The notes under the pieces were generated by a model. It worked only from the letters and a program-made list of their open reading frames with translations, had not been told where the DNA came from and did not search any database. From assembly GCF_040126305.1 (NCBI RefSeq), contig NZ_CP149510.1:3545001-3609000 (forward strand): DNA of 64,000 bases, given 5' to 3'. This document shows, piece after piece, positions 18,750 through 26,506 of the stretch. How positions within the stretch are numbered: the stretch's first letter is position 1; every line of letters begins with the position of its first letter. Both the position numbers and the translations under genes were made by a program. The DNA is from Pararhizobium sp. A13 (GTDB lineage: Bacteria; Pseudomonadota; Alphaproteobacteria; Rhizobiales; Rhizobiaceae).

Positions 18750-19211
18750 ATGAAATCCTTATCTCTCGACACCACCAACGCGCTCTGCGGCGCGATCCTT
18801 ATCGGCCTCGGCGGCTTCTTCATCTATCAATGCCTTGGCCTCGAGCTCGGCACGGCGTTCAAAATGGGCCCGGGCTATTTTCCGCTGCTGCTCGCCATCA
18901 TCCTGACCCTGCTTGGCTTCATCGTCCTGATCCAGGCGGCGCGCGTGCACGGCGAACCGCTCGGACCGATCGCCTGGCGCGGGATGCTGTTCATCCTGCC
19001 GGCACCGATCTTCTTCGGGTTGACCGTGCGCGGTCTCGGCTTCGTCCCGTCACTGTTTTTCACGGCGCTGATCGCCTGCTTCGCCTCCCACCGCATGAAA
19101 CCGCTGACCGCCATTGCGCTCTCAATCGCCCTAACCGCCTTTTCGGTCGCCGTCTTCAGCTACGCGCTGGGGCTGCCCTTCGAGCGTTTCGGCCCCTGGG
19201 TCAGATTCTAG
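18750..19211 (+). CDS. tctB: Tricarboxylate transporter small membrane subunit TctB
   Basis: 153 residues with four predicted membrane segments (ALCGAILIGLGGFFIYQCLG; YFPLLLAIILTLLGFIVLI; MLFILPAPIFFGLTV; AIALSIALTAFSVAVFSYALG). The GPGYFP block is typical of TctB. It partners with TctA in a secondary, binding-protein-dependent carrier. Preceded by AAGGAGG. Nine bases separate it from tctA. Confidence 0.85.
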   Translation: MKSLSLDTTNALCGAILIGLGGFFIYQCLGLELGTAFKMGPGYFPLLLAIILTLLGFIVLIQAARVHGEPLGPIAWRGMLFILPAPIFFGLTVRGLGFVPSLFFTALIACFASHRMKPLTAIALSIALTAFSVAVFSYALGLPFERFGPWVRF

Positions 19212-19220
19212 GACATCATC

Positions 19221-20726
19221 ATGGACCTTTTCAGCAATCTCGCACTCGGCTTCGCCACCGCCGCTTCGCCCGAAAACCTTTTGTTCTGCCTGATCGGCGT
19301 GCTGCTCGGAACCCTGATCGGTGTTCTGCCCGGCATCGGCGCCACGGCGACGATCGCCATGCTTTTGCCGATCACCTTCCAGCTCGAGCCCGTCTCCTCG
19401 CTGATTATGCTCGCCGGCATCTACTACGGCGCGCAATACGGCGGCTCGACCACGGCAATCCTGATCAACATGCCGGGCGAATCCTCGTCCGCCGTGACCG
19501 CGATCGACGGTTACCAGATGGCGCGCAAGGGCCGGGCCGGCGCGGCATTGTCGATCGCCGCCCTCGGCTCGTTCTTCGCCGGAACAGTTTCCACCTTTCT
19601 GGTGGCGATCTTCGCCATTCCGCTGACCGGCATCGCGCTTCAGTTCGGCGCCGCGGAGTATTTCTCGCTGATGATCGTCGGCCTCGTCTCCTCGATCGCG
19701 CTTGCCCATGGCTCGATCGTCAAGGCTCTGGCCATGGTGGCGCTCGGGCTGCTTCTCGGCCTCGTCGGCACAGACATCTATACCGGCACGCCGCGCTTCA
19801 CCCTTGGCATCCGTGAATATGCCGATGGGCTGAACTTCGTCGCGGTCGCCGTCGGCGTCTTCGGCGTCGCTGAAATCCTGCGCAATCTGGAAGGTGAGAA
19901 GACACGCACCGTGCTGATGGCCAAGGTCAGCGGCCTGTTGCCGACGCGCGACGATTTCAGGAAGATGTTCGCACCGGTCGTGCGCGGAACCATCATCGGC
20001 TCGGCGCTCGGGATCCTGCCGGGCGGTGGGGCCATCCTTGCAGCCTTTGCCTCCTATACCGTCGAGAAGCGACTTTCGGATACGCCGGAAGAATTCGGCC
20101 ATGGCGCCATCGCCGGCGTTGCCGGACCAGAATCAGCCAACAATGCCGGTGCGCAGACATCGTTCATTCCGCTCCTGACACTCGGCATCCCGGCCAATCC
20201 GGTCATGGCGCTGATGGTCGGCGCAATGATCATTCAAGGCATCGTTCCCGGCCCGAACGTGGCTGTCGAACAGCCGGCGCTGTTCTGGGGCATCATCGCC
20301 TCGATGTGGATCGGCAACCTGATGCTGGTCGTGCTCAACCTGCCGCTGATCGGGCTTTGGGTGAAGCTGCTCACCATCCCCTACTACGTGCTTTTCCCGA
20401 TCATCATGGCCTTCTGCTCGATCGGGGTCTACAGCGTCAATTCCAACGTCTACGACCTCTATGCAGTGGCCTTCTTCGGCCTTGCCGGTTACGCGCTGGT
20501 CAAACTGCGTTGCGAGCCGGCGCCACTGCTGCTCGGCTTCGTTCTCGGGCCGCTGCTGGAGGAAAACCTGCGGCGGGCGATGATCCTGTCGCGAGGCGAT
20601 CCGACGACGTTCGTCACACGGCCGATCAGCGCCTTCCTGCTGTTGATCGCGCTCGCAGTTCTCGTCGTCGTCTTCCTGCCGGCCGTCAAGGCCAAGCGTG
20701 AGGCGGTCTTCCAGGAAGAGGATTGA
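19221..20726 (+). CDS. tctA: Tricarboxylate transporter large membrane subunit TctA
   Basis: 501 residues, about 11-12 membrane segments. Family hallmarks: [39 protein letters not shown] near the N-terminus and the repeated half motif [16 protein letters not shown] with [23 protein letters not shown] in the second half. This is the carrier proper, importing a carboxylate with a cation. Full length, no disruption. Ends the operon controlled, presumably, by the upstream two-component pair. Confidence 0.9.
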   Translation: MDLFSNLALGFATAASPENLLFCLIGVLLGTLIGVLPGIGATATIAMLLPITFQLEPVSSLIMLAGIYYGAQYGGSTTAILINMPGESSSAVTAIDGYQMARKGRAGAALSIAALGSFFAGTVSTFLVAIFAIPLTGIALQFGAAEYFSLMIVGLVSSIALAHGSIVKALAMVALGLLLGLVGTDIYTGTPRFTLGIREYADGLNFVAVAVGVFGVAEILRNLEGEKTRTVLMAKVSGLLPTRDDFRKMFAPVVRGTIIGSALGILPGGGAILAAFASYTVEKRLSDTPEEFGHGAIAGVAGPESANNAGAQTSFIPLLTLGIPANPVMALMVGAMIIQGIVPGPNVAVEQPALFWGIIASMWIGNLMLVVLNLPLIGLWVKLLTIPYYVLFPIIMAFCSIGVYSVNSNVYDLYAVAFFGLAGYALVKLRCEPAPLLLGFVLGPLLEENLRRAMILSRGDPTTFVTRPISAFLLLIALAVLVVVFLPAVKAKREAVFQEED

Positions 20727-20742
20727 TCCACGCGTCGCCTAC

Positions 20743-20779
20743 ACGCATGACCGGTGTGCTTGGCATACCGGTCATGCGT
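20743..20779 (+). terminator. Hairpin after tctA
   Basis: Perfect 13-base stem (20743-20755 with 20767-20779) around an 11-base loop, 16 bases after the tctA stop. Little T richness follows, so termination efficiency is uncertain. Confidence 0.6.
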
Positions 20780-20899
20780 TCAACTACAAAGCTTGGTGCT
20801 ATTAAAAAACAACGGTCGGTCTTGCGACCAGCCGGCCAAAATCCGAATGCGTTTGAAATCATTAACTATCGGTGTTTAACGCGCTTCTTGCTGCATGTA

Positions 20900-21067
20900 T
20901 CAGGCAACTTTGACGCTGCCTTCGCCGTCCTCGATCTCTTTCCTGGTTCCTGTCGATGCCTCTATCATCGCCATGTTGATAATGTAGCTCAGCAGGACGT
21001 GGCCCTGCTTGTCAGCCAGAAGTTTTGCGGCGCTCAGAAGATCAACGATATGAGGTTGCTGTTTCAT
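20900..21067 (-). CDS. Small hypothetical protein (55 aa)
   Basis: Starts MKQQPHIVDLLSAAKLLADK at 21067, preceded by AGAGAGGA at good distance, and continues with HVLLSYIINMAMIEAST before a charged tail. A longer frame up to 21103 lacks a ribosome site. It is probably a cytosolic helical protein of a type common as unnamed short genes in rhizobia. It converges on tctA and is divergent from another small gene at 21247. No function assigned. Confidence 0.6.
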   Translation of the reverse strand: MKQQPHIVDLLSAAKLLADKQGHVLLSYIINMAMIEASTGTRKEIEDGEGSVKVA

Positions 21068-21246
21068 TGGGTCCTCTCTCTTGTTTATACTGAACGTCCA
21101 CATGGTCTGCTGTTTATTTTTCTTTTCAACTGCAGATATTCACCCCTGAAATTTGCCAGTTGATCCACTAGAAAACCCACTGCCGCGCGATTTTGCAAAT
21201 CGAAAACGTGACGCCAATTGTAATATAAATAAGACAGAGAGTATAA

Positions 21247-21441
21247 ATGACATCCGGTCCGATCTTTAGCGACGCTCAACTCAGACTCTGGACGCGTCGT
21301 GTCCAAACCGAGATGTCGAAGGGAACACCGCCGCAGGACGCCCTTGACCTGGTCAAGAAGACGATGAAGGCGCAATCGACGGGTGAAGAGCAAGACTCGC
21401 CGCCGGCCCAGGTTCCGCAAAAATCAGCCAAAAAGTTCTAA
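21247..21441 (+). CDS. Small hypothetical protein (64 aa)
   Basis: MTSGPIFSDAQLRLWTRRVQ begins a basic, helical 64-residue protein ending in a Pro/Lys-rich tail. A purine-rich site (AGACAGAGAG) precedes the ATG. It lies in a stretch of several very short genes between tctA and the AraC-type regulator. No family recognised. Confidence 0.5.
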   Translation: MTSGPIFSDAQLRLWTRRVQTEMSKGTPPQDALDLVKKTMKAQSTGEEQDSPPAQVPQKSAKKF

Positions 21442-21633
21442 AGAAAACGAGCCGAGAGCCAAGCTATTCCTCCACTTCCGAGAATCGGACAAAGGCGTTT
21501 CGAACCCCACGAAGCATCATGATATTTGATGCATGAGATCAATTATATTCGCTTGAATGATGAATGGCCTTGCGGCATTACTCTTTCATGGTCGCGACCT
21601 TTTGAAGCCTCCCAATCAAAAGGAAACCAAAAC

Positions 21634-21837
21634 ATGGCATTCTTCAGTCTAGAACATACACATGATCCAAGGCATTCGTCCGTTGCCTCGAGGCTTGCCG
21701 GCCTGCGCGCTCGCGCCGTTGCATCCTGGCAGCGTCACCGCGCGGAGCGGGCTCTCGAAAGCCTTTCCTATGACACGCTGAAGGACATCGGCTTCCCGTC
21801 CGTCGACATGGCCGACAAGGATACGCCGGCAAAATGA
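21634..21837 (+). CDS. DUF1127-like small protein
   Basis: 67 residues starting MAFFSLEHTHDPR at the ATG preceded by AAAAGGAAACC. The C-terminal half (SWQRHRAERALESLSYDTLKD, then IGFPS) matches the DUF1127 pattern of an Arg-rich helix followed by L-x-D-I-G. Alphaproteobacterial DUF1127 proteins include RNA-associated and phosphate/carbon-related regulators; the specific role here is unknown. A strong terminator follows at 21904. Confidence 0.65.
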   Translation: MAFFSLEHTHDPRHSSVASRLAGLRARAVASWQRHRAERALESLSYDTLKDIGFPSVDMADKDTPAK

Positions 21838-21903
21838 CGGATCAGACAATCACAGCGGCAGGTGACGACGATCCTCCGTGTCGGACAAATGTGAATGGCG
21901 CAT

Positions 21904-21948
21904 GAAAGGGCATTTCGACCGTAATGGCGAAATGCCCTTTCTGTTTTC
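21904..21948 (+). terminator. Rho-independent terminator after the DUF1127-like gene
   Basis: Perfect 14-base stem (21904-21917 with 21928-21941) with a 10-base loop, followed by TGTTTTC. Clear intrinsic terminator shape. Confidence 0.8.
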
Positions 21949-22023
21949 AGGCTACCAATCCGGAAGCGCTGGCACCGTCCATTTTGGCATGGTCTGTTTC
22001 CGACACCTTCGACGCCGCAACGC

Positions 22024-22275
22024 ATGTCGCAAATTGCAAACCGCACATCACAATGCGCATTGGTGGCATTCCCTGCTCCCGGCAGGAGAAAGATGGAAAT
22101 ACGACATATTTGTCGTCCAGAGCGAAAATAGTGGGTATTTTTTAGGATTCTTGCCGATTTTCGCGCCAGCCAATCTGATGTCGCAAACATTTATTTCTTT
22201 GCAGTCGCTGGCGTCCATGCCAATGTCGCTTTTAGAAAGGCCAGATGACGCTTTTCCACGAGACAAATGCGACAT
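22024..22275. promoter_or_regulatory. Four ATGTCGCA-type repeats upstream of the GlxA-type regulator gene
   Basis: The word ATGTCGC followed by A/T occurs at 22024-22033 (ATGTCGCAAA), 22178-22187 (ATGTCGCAAA) and 22223-22232 (ATGTCGCTTT) on the plus strand, and at 22266-22275 on the minus strand (ATGTCGCATT). The rest of the 407-base gap 21838-22244 holds only the terminator. Clustering before a regulator gene suggests an autoregulatory operator. Confidence 0.45.
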
Positions 22276-23302
22276 CCGCGGCGCATGGGACCCTCTCAAT
22301 GAACAAGCCATTGACCAAAAAACGTTCTCTCGTCTTTTTCCTGGTACCGAACTTTTCCATGCTGCCGTTTTCCGCGGCAATCGAAACACTCCGTATCGCC
22401 AATCGCATGCTGGGCTATGAGGCCTATACTTGGCGCCTTGCCTCGACCGACGGCACCCAGGTCCTGTCGTCAAGCGGCATCGGGCTTGAGGTCAACACCT
22501 CGCTTGCCGATGAACGCAAGTTCCTCGGCGGCGAAAACCGGCCGTCGATGGTTCTCGTCTGTTCCGGCATCTATGTCGAGGACTTCAACAACAAGTCCGT
22601 CAATGCCTGGCTGCGCGAAGTCTACAATCGCGGCGTCTCGGTCGGCAGCCTCTGTACGGGCGCGCATGTGCTGGCATCAGCGGGTCTGCTGACGGGCAAG
22701 CGCTGTGCGATCCACTGGGAAAACCTGCCCGGCTTTGCCGAAAGCTTCCCGCAGGTCGATGTCTATGCCGACCTCTATGAAATCGACAGCAACATCTACA
22801 CCTGCGCCGGCGGCACCGCCTCGCTCGACATGATGCTGAACCTGATCGACCAGGATTTCGGCGAAAACCTCGTCAACCGCGTCTGCGAACAGGCCCTGAC
22901 CGACCGGGTGCGCGGCCCGCACGATCGCCAGCGGCTTCCGTTGCGCGCCCGCCTCGGCGTCCAGAACGCCAAGGTTCTGTCGATCATCGAACTGATGGAA
23001 GGCAATCTCTCCGAGCCGCTGTCGCTTCTCGAAATCGCCGACAGCGCCGGCCTGTCGCGGCGCCAGATCGAGCGGCTGTTCCGGCAGGAAATGGGCCGTT
23101 CCCCTGCCCGCTACTACCTGGAAATCCGGCTTGACCGCGCCCGCCATCTGCTCGTGCAATCGGCTATGCCGGTGGTCGAAGTGGCCGTCGCCTGCGGCTT
23201 CGTTTCCGCCTCGCATTTTTCGAAGTGTTATCGCGAGCTCTACAACCGCTCACCCAGCAAGAGCGCGCCGAGCGCAAACTCACGCTGCAGACCGCGCGAT
23301 AA
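22245..23302 (+). CDS. GlxA/GbdR-like AraC-family regulator (C-terminus frameshifted)
   Basis: N-terminal DJ-1/PfpI (class I amidotransferase-like) domain: VFFLVPNFSMLPFSAAIETL, VCSGIYVE, GSLCTGAHVLASAG and TCAGGTASLDMML. C-terminal AraC helix-turn-helix: LSLLEIADSAGLSRRQIERLF and VVEVAVACGFVSASHFSKCYRE. This domain pair is that of GbdR/CdhR, regulators of betaine and carnitine catabolism. ATG 22245 has AAAGG before it; ATG 22299 is an alternative. Near 23255 one base (a C) seems missing: adding it gives the usual ending QQERAERKLTLQTAR and a stop at 23302. As written, the frame runs to 23582 into the antisense of the next gene. Confidence 0.82.
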
Positions 23303-23348
23303 AACACACAGCTCGATTTTCGGGCCGACACGGCGGCGAAACCGGTCG

Positions 23349-24677
23349 CTAGGAAACCATGGCCTTGAGAACGGTCAGTTCGGAAACGATCCGGTTACGG
23401 CCGTCATATTTCGCCATATAGAGGAACTGGTCGGCGGCGTGCAGGTAGTTGTCGAAGCTCTCCGGTCCCTCGATCGTGGCAAGCCCGATCGACATCGTGA
23501 TCGACAGTTCTTCGTCATCCGCCATCACCTTGGCCCCGGCGATATCGAGACGCACGCTCTCGCAGAAGTCATGGGCGGCTGAGACGTCAAGTTCGTTGAA
23601 AAGGACGCCGAACTCCTCGCCGCCAAGGCGGGCCAGCAGGTGCGCGTCTCCAATCAGCGCGCGAAGACGTTTTGCGACCGCTTTGAGGACAAGATCACCG
23701 ACCTCATGGCCATAGGTGTCGTTCAACCGCTTGAAATGGTCGATGTCGAGAATGGCGATCGAGGTCGTCCCGCCTCGCCGCAGGCATTGATCGACCATTC
23801 TCGAACCATACTGGAAAAAGTAGCGACGGTTGTAGATGTCGGTCAGATAGTCGCGCGCGGCAATGCTGTGCAGGGCCTGGATGCGCTTCTGGATGTTGGC
23901 GACCTGAAACAGGCGGCCGTTGAATTCCTCGACGAGAAGCGGCTTCTGAATGAATTCCGTACCGCCACTCTGCAGGAACTTGGCGGCGTGGGCACGGTCA
24001 TCGGAGGCGGCAACAGCAACGACGCTGACGGCATCCTCGCCATGTCGCTGGCGAATTTCGCTGAGCAGGCCGTAGGCCGTCATGTCGCGGAGCGCGATAT
24101 CGCACAGCACCATGTCGATGTCGTCGCAGGTGTCGAGCAGGCGCAGAGCCTCTGCGCCGCTGCCGGCCTCGGTTACGTTGAATTGCTGCTGGCGCAGTAA
24201 TGCCAGAAGCTCGGCGCGCGAGGTCTCCTCGGAATCGGTCAAAAGAACATGGGTGCGCGCATTCGTCAGTGCCCGGTCGACGACCGAAATGAGGTGACTG
24301 ATGGAATCGGGCCGGTTCTTGATGACGCAATCCACGACATTTCGCGAAAGGACGGTGTCCCGAGTGCTGTCATTGAACGACCCGGTAAACACGATCGCGG
24401 CGATGTTTCTGGAGATTACATAGTCCAACGCCTCGCAGTTCGGCGCATCGGGGAGATTGAGATCGAGAACAGCGAGAGAATATTCACCCTCGCTACCGTC
24501 CACAGCATTGCGAAGAGCCGAAAGCGACGAGCAATGGGTTACGGAGAGACCATGGACAGTTTCCAGTCCGTATTTGAGCACGGTCGAGAACATACGGGAA
24601 TCCTCGACGAGAAGCATTCGCCTGCCCGAATGCTTCTGCACGCTGTTTCCCAGCCCCGACACTTTGCGAAAGCTCAC
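23349..24677 (-). CDS. Double-receiver GGDEF diguanylate cyclase
   Basis: 442 residues: two receiver domains (first phospho-Asp in VLDLNLPDA, second in VLCDIALRD) and a C-terminal GGDEF domain with YNRRYFF, DIDHFKRLNDTYGHEVGD and the active-site GGEEF. This domain order is PleD-like. The product would be cyclic di-GMP. The inhibitory I-site (RxxD five residues before the active site) is absent: the segment reads GDAHLLARLGGEEF, so product inhibition is likely weak. It is followed on the same strand by no further gene, and the upstream minus-strand gene at 24903 is a related double-receiver protein. Confidence 0.88.
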   Translation of the reverse strand: MSFRKVSGLGNSVQKHSGRRMLLVEDSRMFSTVLKYGLETVHGLSVTHCSSLSALRNAVDGSEGEYSLAVLDLNLPDAPNCEALDYVISRNIAAIVFTGSFNDSTRDTVLSRNVVDCVIKNRPDSISHLISVVDRALTNARTHVLLTDSEETSRAELLALLRQQQFNVTEAGSGAEALRLLDTCDDIDMVLCDIALRDMTAYGLLSEIRQRHGEDAVSVVAVAASDDRAHAAKFLQSGGTEFIQKPLLVEEFNGRLFQVANIQKRIQALHSIAARDYLTDIYNRRYFFQYGSRMVDQCLRRGGTTSIAILDIDHFKRLNDTYGHEVGDLVLKAVAKRLRALIGDAHLLARLGGEEFGVLFNELDVSAAHDFCESVRLDIAGAKVMADDEELSITMSIGLATIEGPESFDNYLHAADQFLYMAKYDGRNRIVSELTVLKAMVS

Positions 24678-24902
24678 GTTCCTGCAAATCCCATACGAGC
24701 CGCAGGCGCCGCTATCGCTGAACGCTGGCTCTCAGATATCATTTTTACGATAATGGATGCCATGCGTAGACTGACGCCGCGTTCCATCCCCTCGTCGCGT
24801 CACATCATCAAATCCACTTGCGATTGCAATTTCGTTAATTACTCAGGCCGAACGGCAAAAATCGCCGCCCGCGTCCAGAAAATGTTACGCTTCGTGCCCC
24901 TC

Positions 24903-25736
24903 TCAAGCTTTGCGGGCAATTTTTGCACCCAAAGTCTGGATTTTCGTCAAGGTGTCGAGGTTCTGGTTCACGCGGCAGTAGAACTCCTCGTTGACGAACG
25001 GGCGCAGCATGAAATCGTTGCCGCCAGCCTTCAGGAACCGTGCGGACAGTAGCCGGTTGTCCGAGGACGAAACACCGATGATCCGCAATTGATGCGGCCC
25101 ATAGGCTGCGCGGATGCGGCGCGTCAGCTCGAAACCGTCGATATCGGGCATGTTGTAGTCGGTGATCACCAGGCCGATATCTGAATGCTTCTTCAAAAGC
25201 TCAAGGGCGGCAGCACCGCTTTCGGCCGAACTGGTACGAAAATTGTAGCGCTTCAGCTGCGTCGTCAGCAGCGCGCGCGCCGTCGGGCTGTCATCGACGA
25301 TCAACACGTGATGCCGGTGGTTCGTCAGGAACCGGCAGACAGATTCGGCCAGCATATCGACGGCAAAAACACTGTCCTTGATGACATAGTCGACAATATC
25401 CTTGGCAAGGATCGTTTCGCGCGTGCTTTCCTGAAAGGTGCCCGTGAAGACGATCGTCGGCACGCTCATGTCGATGAGATAGGACAATGCCTCGCCGTTC
25501 TCGGCGCCGGGGAGATTGATATTGGAAATGGCAAGCGTTGCCGGAAAGGACGCGTTCTCGACCGAAAACTGCAGATCGTCATAGTCACGGCAGACGATCA
25601 CGTCGATGTCGAGAAGCTCCTTGAGCCGCTTGGAGACCATGGCGGAAAAAAGATTGGAGTCTTCTGCAAGCACAATGCGATGCTGCTGCAAGGATTCACC
25701 GGAATAGTACATTCCGGACACGCCGAAAAATGACAT
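24903..25736 (-). CDS. Double-receiver response regulator without output domain; first receiver degenerate
   Basis: 277 residues with two CheY-like domains. Receiver 1 (HRIVLAEDSNLFSAMV) carries Asn72 in AISNINLPGAENG at the phosphoacceptor position, where the paralogous protein downstream has Asp, so it is a pseudo-receiver. Receiver 2 is complete (VLIVDDSPTARALL, VITDYNMPDIDG, conserved Lys region less clear). No DNA-binding or enzymatic output is present. The same layout of the first 250 residues as in the GGDEF neighbour 225 bases downstream indicates duplication; it may act as a phosphate sink or partner for it. Confidence 0.82.
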   Translation of the reverse strand: MSFFGVSGMYYSGESLQQHRIVLAEDSNLFSAMVSKRLKELLDIDVIVCRDYDDLQFSVENASFPATLAISNINLPGAENGEALSYLIDMSVPTIVFTGTFQESTRETILAKDIVDYVIKDSVFAVDMLAESVCRFLTNHRHHVLIVDDSPTARALLTTQLKRYNFRTSSAESGAAALELLKKHSDIGLVITDYNMPDIDGFELTRRIRAAYGPHQLRIIGVSSSDNRLLSARFLKAGGNDFMLRPFVNEEFYCRVNQNLDTLTKIQTLGAKIARKA

Positions 25737-25956
25737 TGCTCGCCTATCTGAAAAGATTGTCCCCGAAGACCAAGCTACGCAGAAAGGTTTTCGCAGTCGT
25801 TAATTGCTTGCTGAAATACGCGATCAACTTCAGGCAAAGGGAAAGCCAGCCTCAGACCGCTTTTCAAGGCTGTTCGAGAGCCTCTCGCATATCCCAACTT
25901 TCAGCATCGCCATTGCCGAAAGGCAGTTTGACCCAGCCACAGCGTTCTCATCGATA

Positions 25957-26220
25957 TTACTTCACGACGGCCGACCCGTTGACGATCTCGATGGTTTCAT
26001 CGCCTTGCAGACCGATGCGGTCGCCGCTCGGCGTCGTGATGAAGCAGCCGCTGGGGCAGATCGATTCCGTGCCGCCGGCACTGATTGCCACTTCCATACG
26101 GCTTTCGCCTTCGACGACAACAAGCACAGCAGCCTCGCCATCCTTGTTCGTCACAGTGGCGGACCAGGCCGGAAAGGCCGTGATGACAGTCAAAACAAAT
26201 GCACTTACGAATGTTTTCAT
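25957..26220 (-). CDS. Small exported hypothetical protein
   Basis: 87 residues: signal peptide MKTFVSAFVLTVITAFPAWS-A, then a small beta-rich domain (VTNKDGEAAVLVVVEGESRM…ESICPSGCFITTPSG) with two Cys that could form a disulfide. Probably periplasmic. No family recognised. It stands alone between the response regulator and the DMGDH-like gene. Confidence 0.65.
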   Translation of the reverse strand: MKTFVSAFVLTVITAFPAWSATVTNKDGEAAVLVVVEGESRMEVAISAGGTESICPSGCFITTPSGDRIGLQGDETIEIVNGSAVVK

Positions 26221-26438
26221 TGCCCCTCAGCGCCACGGCGCCGCCCCTCTTGGCAGCTCGCGGTTCCGGGCGACATGCCCGGACGAGACGAGACACCCCT
26301 TCAGCCCGACGTCAGCGTAACGCACGCCGGAAGAATTGCATGATAAATATTGCAGGTCGGCTGAATAGGGTCTGAATGGCCCAGGGGAGGAGACCACGAA
26401 CGCTCGGGCATCCCCATAGCTAGCGGTTCGGCACAGCG

Positions 26439-26474
26439 AAAAAAGCGCGCCGGCCGGTTTCGGGCAGGCGCGCT
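26439..26474 (-). terminator. Rho-independent terminator after the DMGDH-like gene
   Basis: On the minus strand, an 8-base G+C stem (26474-26467 with 26451-26444) is followed by a run of six T. It lies about 30 bases beyond the stop codon of the flavoprotein gene. Confidence 0.7.
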
Positions 26475-26506
26475 AGGTCGCTAGCAGGTCGGATCGCCTT
26501 GGAAGA

